This document shows, piece by piece, positions 21,587-33,358 of a stretch of DNA of 64,000 bases. A program made the translations under genes and the position numbers. Below the pieces are notes generated by a model. The model was given only the letters and a program-made list of their open reading frames with translations, was not told the origin of the DNA and did not search any database. The stretch comes from Petunia secreta (Eukaryota; Streptophyta; Magnoliopsida; Solanales; Solanaceae): the NCBI GenBank assembly GCA_029990175.1, contig JARKIP010000005.1, positions 67,892,501-67,956,500 on the forward strand, read 5' to 3'. The stretch's first letter is position 1. Every line of letters starts with the position of its first letter.

Positions 21587-21921
21587 TGCACTCCTACATC
21601 CTGCAGCAGGTCTTTGAGCATTTTGGCTTAAAAGAAAGAAAGGCATTCAAGCGACCAATGCCAGTTAAGAAAGAGCAGTCTGATGAAAGTGAGGATTTTG
21701 GACATGATGAAGCTATTGCAGATGTGAAGGAACTGGAGCAGCATGTATTGAAGGTAGATGAAGAAAATGCTGAACTGAAGAGGCAGCTACAGGTAAAGGA
21801 TCAAGAGATTGATCGCTTGAAGATTGAGTGCCACAAACATGAGACCGAGTTGGTGGTAGAAAGGGCCAAAAATTCAAAGAACATTGAGGCACTTGTAAAG
21901 CACTTCAACCTGAAGAACTGA
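21587..21921 (+). pseudogene. Old Sirevirus third ORF, C-terminal coiled coil
   Basis: This is the same protein after the one-base shift. It begins with VHSYILQQVFEHFGL, matching the end of the conserved domain. A heptad-like coiled coil follows (DVKELEQHVLKVDEENAELK, RQLQVKDQEIDRLKI). It ends HFNLKN at TGA 21919-21921. A comparable tail lies at 19188-19340 in the younger element. Confidence 0.72.
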
Positions 21922-22338
21922 TTCCTCCCATTTTCCTTCCTTGTCCTTGTCCAAATCATTGTCTTATTTCCTCTCCCATGCTTCCTTGATGCATGTTTTT
22001 TGAGATAATTTTTATCTGGTTTTGTACTTAATAGGGCTATGTGTTTGTCACGCCCTGGATGATTGGTTTTAAACTACTCTTGCATATTTTGGTTTGTTCT
22101 ATGACATCTCTGGTTTTGGTTGGGCCCTTAGATTACTTATAGTAGTTACTTATGTTGACTTGTTGCCTTGGGCTCTCGAGTGCACTGTACTGACTTGTTC
22201 TTGCAGGATTTGAATCTTTTTTATGATGCCAAAAGGGGGAAGAAAGGAAGTTGGGATGTTTGTGGCCTAACTCATCTATCTTAAATTCTTTCAACAGCCT
22301 TTTTGTCGGTGTGTTCTTTGATGTTTTGTGTCTGTACA
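21922..22338 (+). other. Old Sirevirus 3' untranslated region, first polypurine tract
   Basis: The stretch contains CCAAAAGGGGGAAGAAAGG at 22229-22247, the counterpart of the first tract in the younger element. The second tract lies at 45081-45093, because the Ogre element inserted between them at 22338. Confidence 0.75.
22334..22338. repeat. Target-site duplication GTACA (left), Ogre element
   Basis: GTACA precedes the LTR start TGTCACGCC and recurs exactly at 45045-45049. Confidence 0.93.
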
Positions 22339-25300
22339 TGTCACGCCATAAAATTTACTAAAAAATAAATAAAGGTTGTGACTTAGGTGTTCTAAAAGTA
22401 CATTATTTATTGAGATTTACGGAGTCGCCACTTGACATAGTTCAAAGGTGTGCCAAGTCACCAAAAGATACCTTGGAACACCTCTGACTTGTTTGATGGT
22501 CTGCGTTAGAGATTCGGGCAAGGTTCTCAGTTGACCCTCGGGAAGGTATTACGCACCCTCGAGTCCCGTGCCAAGCACAGTTGCTTTATTGTTGCAATTT
22601 TAATTTATTAAATATGGTTGTATTATTTTGCCGTTGATTTGAATTTAAACTTTGATTTAGAAAAAATTTAAAGTATTATTTTTATCCAACCTCACAGAGG
22701 ATCGGACGGATTTACACTTTAATAAATAAAATATATTACGCATTTCCGACCTCACAAAGGACTGGTCTATTTAAAATAATTTAATTGACTTCATCGAGAC
22801 TACCAATAAAAGGTGAGTTGTTTATTGCCTTTATTTGTTTCCTTTTGCTACGCTATTTTTTTTTCATTTTTTCATCGTATTTTTCGTTTCAGCGACTCGG
22901 CCAAATATTTTCGCTCAAGCACTTTACCCGTTCGGACCTCTAATATATATAAATCTCGATATAAACGTCGGATATTAATTTTGTTAAGTCAGTCTAAGCG
23001 TTGATTATGCTTTCAACTTACTTAATATTATTAATATTGTTCTAAAAATTATTAGTTAAGATGAAGTGTGTTTAAAAATTATCTATTATCATTGCTTTAA
23101 ATATTACCACATACTAGCACCTTACTTAAGTAAACAAATTATAATTTGGACACATAGTGTTACTAAATACTAGCGCCTTACTTCTGTTACAACTCATAAT
23201 TTGGACACATAGCCACTTTTTAAATTTCCTTTCAACTGATGGCTTATTTTCTTTGGTTAAGTTTTTGACTTCAAATTAAAGGGTCAAAACCTCAAACTGG
23301 ATGGCCTTTGCAAATCTGGCCCATTTAACTATTTAAACTGCTCGTTCTTTAAAAGTTCACAATTTGGACACATAGCTACTTTTTCAATTTCCTTTCAACT
23401 GATGGCTTATTTTCCTTGGTTAAGTTTTTGACTTCAAATTAAAGGGTCAAAACCTCAAAACTGGATGGTCTTTGCAAATCTGGCCCATTTAGCTATTTAA
23501 ACAGCTCGTCCTTTAAAAGTTCACGCAACCCCTCACCCCTTTTAATTTAGTTTAAAGTGAGCGTCACATCTATCCCTTATGTTTTCGAATTTAGCACTTA
23601 CATTAATCTTCTCTTTTAACTTGGGATAATAATCCTTACAATTGCTTATTGTGCAAGAACTGATTCGCGTTTAACAACATGTGCTATTTTCATATTCTTA
23701 TTTTTTGCTAAGTATTCAAAAATCACATCATATATCATTTACAATGAACAAGTTAAATAACTATGGATACATAACTAAAAATACACATAAAAGAGATAGG
23801 AGATAGATTCCAAACTTGAACATGTCTCATTTATAATTAAGGGTACTAAACATGTTTAATTCATAGACATGGCCATAATTTTAACATACATACATACATA
23901 CATAGAAAGGGGGTTAGGAAAGAAATACCTATAGTAGCAAATAAAGTCCTAGCCAAACAAACGATCTGCTCTATCCCAAAATCCAAGCCCAAGCAGCAAT
24001 AAACTTCAGCAGAGCAAACAATACCAGCAGCAACCAGAACAAACACCCAAAAAAATCTTAACTCTAAACTCTAAGTTTCAACTAACAACCAGAAACAACT
24101 ATCCCTTTTTTTTCTATCTTTTTTTTTTTTTTTTATGTTTCTGCCCCTTTCTTTTTTTTTTCTTTTTTTGAGATCTGATGATTTTTTTTGAAGGTAGGTG
24201 AGGAGAGTTAATGTGTCTTCAATGTGTCTTTATATAGCTGAGAGAAAGTCAGCTTCTCTTTACTTCCCACAGCCCCAAAAATTAAATGTTTCTGGTCTCC
24301 AAGCAAGCACAAGCATGTTGTACAATAAATGCAAAGTTCAGGAGGGTTGAGTGCAAAGAGGGTGAAAGCTACCTCTGATAAAAGACCCTCAAAAAAATTT
24401 AATACAATCAGGCATGCCTTTACGAAGCAACAAAACAATGGCTGGCAAAGCCTACTTGTATGCTGATCCCTTGTACTTCTCTTTGACTACTTTTACTTTA
24501 TCCTTTCTTAAAAGTGACAAGAATCTGCATTTTAACTTAAAGCTTGGACTTGCTAAAGTCCAAATCCCAACTTGACTCACTATTTCATAAATTATTTCAG
24601 CCCAATAAATTAAATAAGACTTCAAACCAAACAAGAGGACTCACCAGACCAAGGAAATTCTCATTAAGCTAAAAACAAAGTCTCAATCGATCTCAGCCTA
24701 AACACAAAATAAAAGCTAGTCCAACTCACAGAAAACTTTACCAGATCTAAAGCTATGTATCCTAAGATTTTATTCAAACTCTCAACAATTAAAGCAAGAA
24801 CTAGACAACAAATATTAGTCAATTAGACTCTACTTTCAAGCACTCTTTCACTGTCACATTCAACTTTCTACTAGTGTGAATGCTTTGATTTAAACAACTA
24901 GACAGGAAAGTAATCCATACTTAACTGACCAAACTCGCACTTAAATTAAAATTACAGGCACTAAGTAAACTTATTTTCATGCTTTGACAATTTATGAAGA
25001 AAGGCCGAGACAAGCAATACCTGCAATACTAACAATAAGCAAAGGCATAAACTCCAGACTTGGTCAAACCAACTGGATCTGTTTCAGCGGCTAACGATCA
25101 ATCCAATCAACTATTTAACAAACTTGGCATACAAAGGCAAAAACGAACATGAATTGCACCTTGCTAGTTTAGCAAACTTTAGCATCCAATGAACATTAAA
25201 CAAACAAACAGTTTAGTGCTAAAATATTGAGACAAATAACATGAACACACTTTTCTTTCTTAACTGATGAACAAACGATCAAGTAAAGCAATTTCATAGA

Positions 25301-26747
25301 TTCGAACAATCATTCATCAACATATACAACAAAACACACACTGATTCTTTCATGTGATAACATCCGAGACTAATCGTCTACGACCAAACAAATTAGGCGA
25401 CAAAATGACAGAGAAACTAAAGGGAAAGCAAAGGAATTTTCTCGTCTAACTAGTCACTGTTCCGATACCAAGCTGCCATCATTGAACACGAGCCAACAGC
25501 TCCTCGAACCATCACATCGCCACTGTCCTAGCTGCCTCGCCAAACCATCACTATCATAGCAAAACAGCTCTCAAATCATCACCACCATGAGTCGAATCAA
25601 AACAGCCCCGATCAATGCCTCGCCTCTGTTTTCTGCATCATCACAGCCTTGTCATCAACTAAACAACTCTAAGTACCTCAACCTACCACCATAGCAACGA
25701 CACCATCATCCCAACCCCGTTACCACAGCGACAACACTTCTCCACCATCACACGACTTCCCTCACAGTCTCACCATTGCAAAGGTCATCAAATTAAAAAC
25801 TGCCCTAGCCCCTAGCTTCGCTGCATCGACGTCGACGAACCAAAACAGGCAGCACCATCGCCATCAAAATCAAAACCATCACCCTTTTCTCGTTCTAATT
25901 GAAACGACCTCATTTTGGGTTGTCTCAACTAGAACAAGAGAATGGTGGAAGATAGAAGCACGAAAAATAGAAAAGCAAACTGGTTCCAAGACTGTTTCCG
26001 TTCGGGTTCAAACGTAGGAGGATTCCGGCCAAATGGAATATACGACGAGAACGGGGAGGGGAAAATAAGCCCGGACATGTAAACGTCGCCGGAAGAAAAA
26101 TCAAAGGTGGTCGGAGGTGAGTTTCTCCGCCACTTTCGGTCCCGATCTACCACGATTGGTGCGTCTTTTAGGAAAACTAATGGTGGAATCGAAGAGAGGG
26201 AGGCGAGGCGATTCCGTTGATGTAGATTTTACAAGTCGCCGGCGACGGCGGACGGCGGCCGACCGGCGGAACAGTGGCGGCTCACAGGTGGGGCGATTTC
26301 CGGCCACCATTGCTAATTTGGCCATGTCTCCATTTGTTTGTCTTAGAAGGTTGGAAAAAACTGAACAATAATAGCAATTTTTTGTTTTTAAATGAAAGAA
26401 TTGGGCCGGGTCGGAGGGAATTAGATTGGGCTGGAAGGTATGGGCTGGTTTCTGATTTTAAATGGTCTAAGTGGCCTTTTAAGTTTAAATTTAAGTAAAA
26501 CACATACACAATTGTATAAACAGGCTATTAATTAAACTAGACACATCAACATAGCAATTATAATTTAGCCACTGACTCACAATTAAATAATTAATCGCAT
26601 CACAAATATATTTTTTTCGATAATTTTTAAGTATTTTCTCCTAATTAAATGACTAGAATTAGCTATGATACGGATAAAAATTGAGAAAAATTAACACTAT
26701 TATTTTACGCATTTTGGTATTTTAGGTGCCAAAATTAGGTGATTACA
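22339..26747 (-). repeat. Ogre 3' LTR
   Basis: On the plus strand it runs TGTCACGCC...GATTACA for 4409 bp and pairs with 40650-45044. A 163-bp internal tandem duplication lies at 23198-23523. The short open frames at 25929-26509 are conserved between LTR copies only because the LTRs are; they are not supported as genes. Confidence 0.95.
24228..24237 (-). promoter_or_regulatory. Candidate TATA box in Ogre LTR (3' copy)
   Basis: The minus strand reads CTATATAAAG. The same box in the 5' LTR is at 42524-42533, about 2.5 kb from the LTR start in element sense. That makes U3 about 2.5 kb and R-U5 about 1.9 kb if it is used. Confidence 0.5.
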
Positions 26748-26760
26748 GCTGCCCCTCTTT
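26748..26760 (-). other. Ogre polypurine tract
   Basis: The minus strand reads AAAGAGGGGCAGC immediately before the 3' LTR. The same 13 bases sit at the same place in the non-coding element (47653-47665). Confidence 0.9.
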
Positions 26761-26894
26761 GTTCGAGAACATGAAGAGTTTTCGGACAAAGATATAATTA
26801 CAACTAATTTTGGCCTTTTTGGTTCTAGCCAAGAACATGCTTTTCAAAATGGTGACCGTACCTTGGATTTCGGTTCTAACCGAGAACAAGGTTA

Positions 26895-26936
26895 CCTACA
26901 TATCCCTGGACTAAGGAATCAGGTCAGTGTAGTTCC
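26895..26936 (-). other. Conserved hairpin module, Ogre copy 1
   Basis: In element sense the arms are CTACA (26928-26932) and TGTAG (26896-26900), around a loop with GACCTGATTCC. It lies about 147 bases from the LTR edge. Three related copies exist in the window. Confidence 0.6.
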
Positions 26937-27299
26937 TCACGTGCGGTTGTTGGGACTACCGCATCCAAACAGAAACCAGACTCTTCTAGACTCACTAAGA
27001 AAAACTAGACACTCTAGACTACTAAGACAGACAAGAGACTCTTCTAGACACACTTGGGGCTGATACTAGACACTCTTAGGCACACAAAGGCTGTTGCTGC
27101 TGGTTACTGGTCGCTTGCTAGTGGTCGTTGCTTTACAAGGAAAAATGGAATTACAACATTGAAAAATGTAAAAGTTACAATTCCTAGACTACTCTTCATG
27201 CTTCCCAAGCTGATGAACTGGTCTGAATCTCCCACTAATCAAGTGGGTTTTGAAAACTTGAAATTGCCTCTCGGGCGGGCTTTAACTTGAAACTGGGGA

Positions 27300-28165
27300 T
27301 GGTTGCTATCTTTGAGCGGGACCAACTTGAAAAGTAAGTGGTTGCTATCTTTGAGCGCAAATGACTTGAACTGAATGAGAGTGCTATCTTCTAGCAAAAC
27401 TGAGTTGAAAAGAATATGATCGCTATCTTTTAGCGGATCTTAACATGAAAAAGAAATGACGCTATTCTTGAGCGAAAACTGATTCTAATAGAAAATTATC
27501 GCTATCTTTTAGCAGATCTTGACATGGAAAGGAAATGACGCTATCTTTTGGCGAAACTAACTCGAAAAGGAAATGATCGCTATCTTTTAGCATATCTTGA
27601 CATGGAATAGAAAGGACGCTATCTTTGAGTGAAACTGACTCGACAAAGAAATGATCGCTATCTTTTAGCAGATCTTGACATGGAAAGGAAATGAAGCTAT
27701 GTTTGAGCGAAACTGACTCGAAAAGCAAATGATCGCTATCTTTCAGCCGATCTTGACATGGGAAGGAGATGACGCTATCTTTGAGCGAAACTGACTCGAA
27801 GAGGAAATGATCGCTATCTTTCAGTAGATCTTGACATGGAAAGGAAATGACGCTATATTTGAGCGAAACTGACTCGAAAAGAAAATGATCGCTATCTTTT
27901 AGCAGATCTTGACGTGGAAGGGAAATGAAGCTATCTTTGAGCGAAGCTGACTCAAAAAGGAAATGATCGCTATCTTTCAGCAGATCTTGACTGTGAAAAA
28001 GAAATGGCGCTATCTTTGAGCGAACTGACTCGGAAAGGAAAGGATTGCTATCTTTTAGCGAAACTGACTCGGAAAGGAAATGATTGCTATCTTTTAGCAG
28101 ATCTTGACATGGGAAGAAAATGACGCTATCTTTGAGCGAAACTGACTCGAAAAGGAAATGGAGTT
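27300..28165 (-). repeat. Tandem repeat array, about 78-bp unit
   Basis: Roughly eleven diverged copies alternate CGCTATCTTTTAGCAGATC and GACGCTATCTTTGAGCGAAA words. The long open frame on the minus strand here is only the array read through and shows a repeated LLKDSDHFLFESVSLKDS translation. I do not call it a gene. Confidence 0.85.
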
Positions 28166-29460
28166 CCATCTGACATCTGGCGCAACTATCCCAATTCAAG
28201 TAGTCCCAGCTCTTTCTTGGTGACATAGAAAATGTCACACTGACTCTCTGCATCGTGGATACACCATGTTTCTGATCTTGCAAATAAGCTTGCTGACTCT
28301 TGTTCTATTCTTCACAGTAGTGTGGGATGAACAAATGCTTAAAACTCATCCCAAACATGTCCACTCTTCATGATACAATTTGGTATGCGTCCCTCCGGCA
28401 TGATGTGCGGTGCTCTATTATCAAGATTGGTCATGGCTTGCTGAAACCTATCCATTGTCGAGGGTGTGCCCTGCTTGCTGGAATTAAACCTGAATCCTGA
28501 AAGACAGAGTTTTGCGATTTTCTTTTGTTGCTCATGTGAGGTTAGCGCCGAAAAGGTGAGGAATTAATGGTGAGGCAAGATGTACAAAGTGAAATAACAA
28601 AAGTTTAAGGGGGAAAGTCGTTTGGACAGGGAACGTCTTTCTGAAAAAAGGAAAACTTATCTGGCAATATACTGGCGGCCTTGATGATCATGACATGTAT
28701 CTTGAATGACCTCATCCGACCAGTACCACTTGTTTGTTGAGAGTTGCTCCACGGAAGATATCAAAACATAACCAAGTTGAGGTGATTCTCAAGTCGACTA
28801 GTAGCGCCCTTTCGGGGTTTCGCCAACTAGCCTCTCTCTTTAATCTTTTTCCTCACTGTTTGTCTTGCGGCGCCTCCTCAGGTTTTCACCGGCAAGACTT
28901 CTTTTTTTCTTTTTCTTTTTTTTTTTTCTTTTTTTTTTTCTTTTCTTTTCTTCCTTTTTTTTAAATTCCATTTACAACACAAACATCTCTTAACTTGCTG
29001 TTTAGAATAAACTGGGGCGCTTTGTTTTCTTCCTTGACTTCGAGACTGGTATGCCAAACATCTCATGAAACGTGTGAATAGATGATACAAAAATGATAGA
29101 AGTTTATTTTTATTTTATTTTATTATAAAATAAAATAAAAACAAACTTCTGCCCCAGTTTAGCATAAAGGGGGATCTAAATTTCTTTTGATGTTGGCCGC
29201 AAACTTGAAGGAAAGTTTTGCGTCAATACGAAGCAGGAAAGAATGAACTTTTCACAGTTACGAACACAAAGAAAATGGGGAGGAATATTGAATTTCCTCC
29301 ATTCTCTTAAAAATGAAAAGAACTTCTGCCCCAGTTTAGGATAAACTAGGGTATTTGATTTTCTTGACATATCCTGCAAGCCTGGAGGCAAGCTTTGCGC
29401 GGATAAAAGAAGACAGGGAAAGAGGAATTTTCTCTTGTTGCGACTGCATCGAAATGGTTG

Positions 29461-29500
29461 CCTACGTATCCTTTTGAGAGGAATCGGGTCAGACATAGCT
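29461..29500 (-). other. Conserved hairpin module, Ogre copy 2
   Basis: In element sense the arms are CTATG and CGTAG, with one T-G wobble pair, and the loop contains GACCCGATTCC. A PPT-like AAACTGGGGCAG lies about 130 bases away, as with copy 1. Confidence 0.55.
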
Positions 29501-29688
29501 CTAGGCAAATGCCCAGGTTTCTTTTTGATGCTTTTCAGTTTCATTTCATTTTGGTACAATTACATTGATTTCAACTGAGAACATGCCTCAAAAGTACAAT
29601 ATTCAAAATGCTAATAAGGGATACAATTTGGGATTGCAAAAGAGAACAAAAGCCTTGCATTCATCCTGATTTGAAAGCCATCTTGAAA

Positions 29689-30150
29689 TCAAATGTAGTA
29701 CCTCTTGACCGCGTCTGCATTGACGGGTATTTCAATTGTCCTACCTTCTGGATCTGTAAGGTACAAGGCGTCATTTGGCAATACCTTCTTTACCAGGTAT
29801 GGCCCTTGCCAATTTGAAGCAAATTTTCCTTTAGCTTCTTCCTGATGAGGAAAGATTCTTTTCAAGACTAATTGCCCTTCTTTCAAGTCGCGGAGGTGCA
29901 CTTTCTTGTTGTAGGCTCGGGCCATTCTTTGCTGATACAATTGACCGTGACAAACTGCATTGATCCTTTTTTCGTCAATGAATGACAACTGTTCCAATCG
30001 GGTTTTGACCCACTCTGTGTCCTCAATCTCTGCTTCCCCGATGATTCTGAGAGACGGTATTTCAACTTCAGCGGGTATGACTGCTTCAGTTCCATATCCA
30101 ATGAATACGGGGTTGCACCTATGGAAGTGCGCACAGTTGTGCGGTAACAA
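29689..30150 (-). pseudogene. Ogre integrase C-terminal domain
   Basis: The segment encodes YGTEAVIPAEVEIPSLRI, a basic region, LKEGQLVLKR and WQGPYLVKKV, which are the usual Tat-type integrase C-terminal motifs. It is in a different frame from the catalytic core, from which it is separated by a frameshift at about 30120. The natural end is near 29689. Confidence 0.82.
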
Positions 30151-30533
30151 AGCAAAGCGAAAGACAACTTCTCATGCCAATCGCGAGATCCTTGTATCAT
30201 CTTCCTGAGGATCTTCTTGATATTCTTATTGGCTGCTTCAACCGCGCCATTTGCCTTTGGTCGGTAAGGTGTGGAATTTCGATGCATGATCTTGAATCTT
30301 TCACACACTTCATTCATTAAATGACTGTTCAAATTTGCCGCATTATCAGTGATGATGGTACTTGGGATACCAAAGCGACAAATAATGTTAGAATGAACGA
30401 AATCCACCACGGGTTTCTTGGTCACGGATTTGAGAGTGACTGCCTCAACCCATTTGGTGAAATAATCTATAGCAACCAAAATGAATCTATGCCCATTTGA
30501 TGCTTTTGGTTCAATAGGCCCAATAATATCCAT
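30100..30533 (-). pseudogene. Ogre integrase catalytic core
   Basis: The core has D in MDIIGPIEP, D in ITDNAANLNSH and E in GAVEAANKNIKKIL. Supporting motifs are FTKWVEAVTLKSV and TVRTSIGATPY. A stop lies just upstream at about 30553, in frame with the zinc-binding region. The frame is lost after TPYSL by an indel. Confidence 0.85.
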
Positions 30534-31116
30534 TCCCCATGCTGTAAAAGGTCAAGGGGCTGACATTGTGTGCAACTCTACAGGGGGTGAATGTATCAAA
30601 TCACCGCGTACTTGGCATTGATGACACTTTCGCACGAAAGTAATGCAGTCATGTTCCATGGTAAGCCAGAAGTATCCTGCTCTGAGTACTTTCTTAGCTA
30701 GAACGTGCCGCTCATGTGGGGTCCACAGATCCCCGAGTGCATGTCATTGAGAATTTTCGTGGCTTCAGTTGCATCCACGCATCTTAAAAGTCCCAGATCG
30801 GGTGTTCTTTTGTACACCACCCTCCACTCAAAAAGAAGCCACTTGCCAGTCGTCGAAGGGTTCTCTTTTGATTGTTTTCCGCTAATGAAGGATACGACCC
30901 ATCTTGAAGGAAATTCTTGACATCAAAGTACCACGGTTGGTCGTCAATTTCTTCTTCAATCATATTACAGTATGCATGTTGGCTTTGGACCTGAATCTCT
31001 AACGGATCAATATGGGCTTTATCAGGATGGACAAGCATTGAGGCTAATGTAGCCAATGCGTCAGCCAGCTCATTATGTATTCTGAGGACATGTCTAAACT
31101 TTAGAACATCGAACTT
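30534..31116 (-). pseudogene. Ogre RNase H to integrase linker and zinc-binding region
   Basis: The stretch 30784-31056 (TLASMLVHPDKAHIDPLEIQ, QPWYFDVKNFLQDG) continues the polyprotein after RNase H. Then come histidines and the pair in CHQCQVRGDLIHSPP, which is the integrase zinc-binding site. Stops at 31117-31119 (TAA), near 30700 and near 30553 break it. Confidence 0.72.
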
Positions 31117-31905
31117 TTAGTGAAGATCGTCCATACACTGCTTGTACATGATCAGCTTAAGGTCTCGAGTTTCCCATTCACCCTTCATTTGGCGTATCAA
31201 AAGATCTGAATCTCCAATCACCAGCAATTCTTTGATGTCCATGTCTAGACCCATACGCAAACCCATTATGCATGCTTCATACTCAGATGTGTTATTAGTG
31301 CAACTGAAGCAGAGTTGGGCAGCTGCCGGATAGTAATGTCCCGTGGGAGAGATGAGGACTGCTCCAATACCATGGCCTTTTGAATTAGAAGCACCATCAA
31401 AGTACATTTTCCACACGTGCTCTTCTTCATTAATCAACTCTTCGAGCACATCTACCTCCTCGTCAGGGAAGTAAGTCTTCAATGGCTCATAATCATCATC
31501 CACCGGATTTTCAGCCAAATGATCAGCTAAGGCTTGAGCTTTCATTGCAGTTCTAGTGACATAAACTATGTCAAATTCTGTGAGCAGGATCTGCCATTTT
31601 GCAAGTTTGCCAATTGGCATCGGCATTTGAAATATGTACTTCAATGGATCCATCCGAGAACTGAGATAAGTGGTATAGGACAAAAGATAATGTTTCAGCT
31701 TTTGTACGATCCAAGTTAAGGCACAACACGTCCTTTCCAACAAAGTGTATCTGGCCTCGCAATCTGTGAACTTTTTGCTCAGATAATAAATCGCCTGCTC
31801 TTTCTTTCCCGAGGCATCATGTTGCCCTAGTACGCAACCAAAGGAGTTTTCATTGAATGACAAGTACAAAAACAGTGGTCGGCCAGGCTCAGTCGGTCCA
31901 TGCAA
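31117..31905 (-). pseudogene. Ogre dual RNase H region
   Basis: The first half is the usual gypsy RNase H (FLYLSFNENSFGCVLGQHD, YTLLERTCCALTW). The second half is an additional RNase H (WKMYFDGASNSKGHGIGAVL, NNTSEYEACIMGLRMGLDM, LLVIGDSDLLIRQMKGEW) with its D, E, D residues intact. A second RNase H is diagnostic of the Tat/Ogre group. It joins RT through a frameshift at about 31890. Confidence 0.88.
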
Positions 31906-33166
31906 TTGATCTTGATCTTGTCAAAGGCTTCTTGGCACTCCTCGGTCCATGCAATTGATGCATTCTTTTTCAACAACTTGAGGATCGGCTCACATATTGT
32001 GGCAACGAACCTACTGATGTAATTCAGCCTGCCTAGAAAGCTTTTAACATCCTTCTTGGTTCGAGGCGAAGGTAATTCTTGTATTGCTTTGATCTTTGCG
32101 GGATTCAATTCAATACCTCGCCTACTAACAATGAAACCTAACAATTTTCCAGCAGGCACACCAAATGCACACTTGGCTGGATTCAGCTTCAAATTGTACC
32201 TACGGAGCCTTTCAAAGAACTTTCTGAGATCTCTCACGTGTTCTTCAGCCGTTCTAGACTTGATAATTACATCATCTACGTACACTTCTATTTCTTTATG
32301 CATCATATCATGGAAAATGCAAGTCATAGCTCTCACGTAGGTTGCCCCCGTATTTTTCAAACCAAACGGCATCACTCTATAGCAATAGGTTCCCCAACGA
32401 GTAGTGAATGCCGTTTTGTATGCATCAACTTCATCCATCTGGATTTGATGATATCCAGCATAGCAGTCAATAAAATATTGTATCTCATGTTTGGCACAAT
32501 TGTCTACGAGAGTGTGAATATTAGGCAATGGAAAATTATCTTTGGGACTTGCCTTGTTCAAATCTCGATAGTCGACACATATCCTTATTTTTCCATCTTT
32601 CTTAGGAACTGGGACAACATTTGCAACCCAAGTAGTGTACTGAACCGATTGAATTACTTTTGTATCCAACTGTTTCATTATTTCATCTTGGATTTTCTTG
32701 ATCATATCAGTTTTGAACTTCCATTGCATTTGTCTCACTGGAGGGAAACCTGGTTGAATTGGCAATTCGTGGACTATCAATTCGGAGCTCAAACTCGGCA
32801 TCTCATCATATGACCATGCAAAAACATATCGATATTCAAAAAGCACTTTCCGAATATCGTTCTTCACTTCAGGTCGGGCATACATGCTTATCTTGGTTTC
32901 CCTCACATCATCAGGGCTCCCAAGGTTAACATCCTCTGTATCAGCCAAATTGGGTTTAGGCTTGCCCTCATGGCGTTCAACTTCCAGGCCTATTTCAAAA
33001 TCAGCCCGTTCCTCATCATATTCAATCTCATTAACAAATTCCTCAATATTTTCTTCATCACTTTCAACCTCAATTATGGTTATGGAGCCAAAATCAGATT
33101 GAGGTCCCTGGATGGACGATAAGTTCCTTGAACATGTCATGATATCAGGACCAGCAAATATATCAC
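31827..33166 (-). pseudogene. Ogre reverse transcriptase
   Basis: RT motifs are VVPVPKKDGKIRICVDYRDLN, FPLPNIHTLVDN, YFIDCYAGYHQIQM, FGLKNTGATYVRAM and YVDDVIIKS (catalytic box intact), then the thumb (LLGFIVSRRGIELNP, SFLGRLNYISRFV). The exon begins at the acceptor of the upstream intron at 33167. The C-terminal end runs off frame at about 31890 where an 18-bp segment is repeated. Confidence 0.88.
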
Positions 33167-33358
33167 TACAGATAAACAAAATAGAATAAAATTAGGAATA
33201 TGAACAGAGATTAAAGGAAAGCTTGGCTCTTGGGCCTTTCATTAATGAAAAAAAGGGTTTGAATTACAAAAGGAAAGATGAGCAAAATAATACACTTGTC
33301 ATACAACCCTTAGAATATCCAAGTGTATTCAAATGAAAACTGTAAAACAACAGTCTAC
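33167..33358 (-). other. Ogre intron between protease and RT exons
   Basis: On the minus strand the 192-bp stretch starts with GTAGAC after an open protease-side exon and ends TTTATCTGTAG before the RT exon. Removing it keeps the frame open across the junction, while reading through it meets a stop at the first codon. A candidate branch region (TCCTAAT) lies upstream of the acceptor. Ogre elements are known to carry an intron at this position. Confidence 0.75.

Larger units (their letters stand above)
26761..29688 (-). other. Ogre 3' untranslated region
   Basis: The stretch of about 2.9 kb has no supported gene. It holds a conserved hairpin module at 26895-26936, a tandem array at 27300-28165, a pyrimidine-rich run at 28900-28965, two PPT-like CTGCCCCAGTTT words at 29152 and 29327, and a second hairpin module at 29461-29500. 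Long non-coding tails with tandem repeats are usual in Ogre elements. Confidence 0.75.

Noticed and set aside
25929..26509. 74-75-codon frames with basic composition, conserved at 44225-44794
   Set aside because: The conservation is that of two LTRs of one element; frames overlap on both strands and show no known motif.
27462..28283. A 273-codon minus-strand open frame with repeated LLKDSDHFLFESVSLKDS
   Set aside because: It is the translation of a 78-bp tandem array in an untranslated region, with no start context or outside support.
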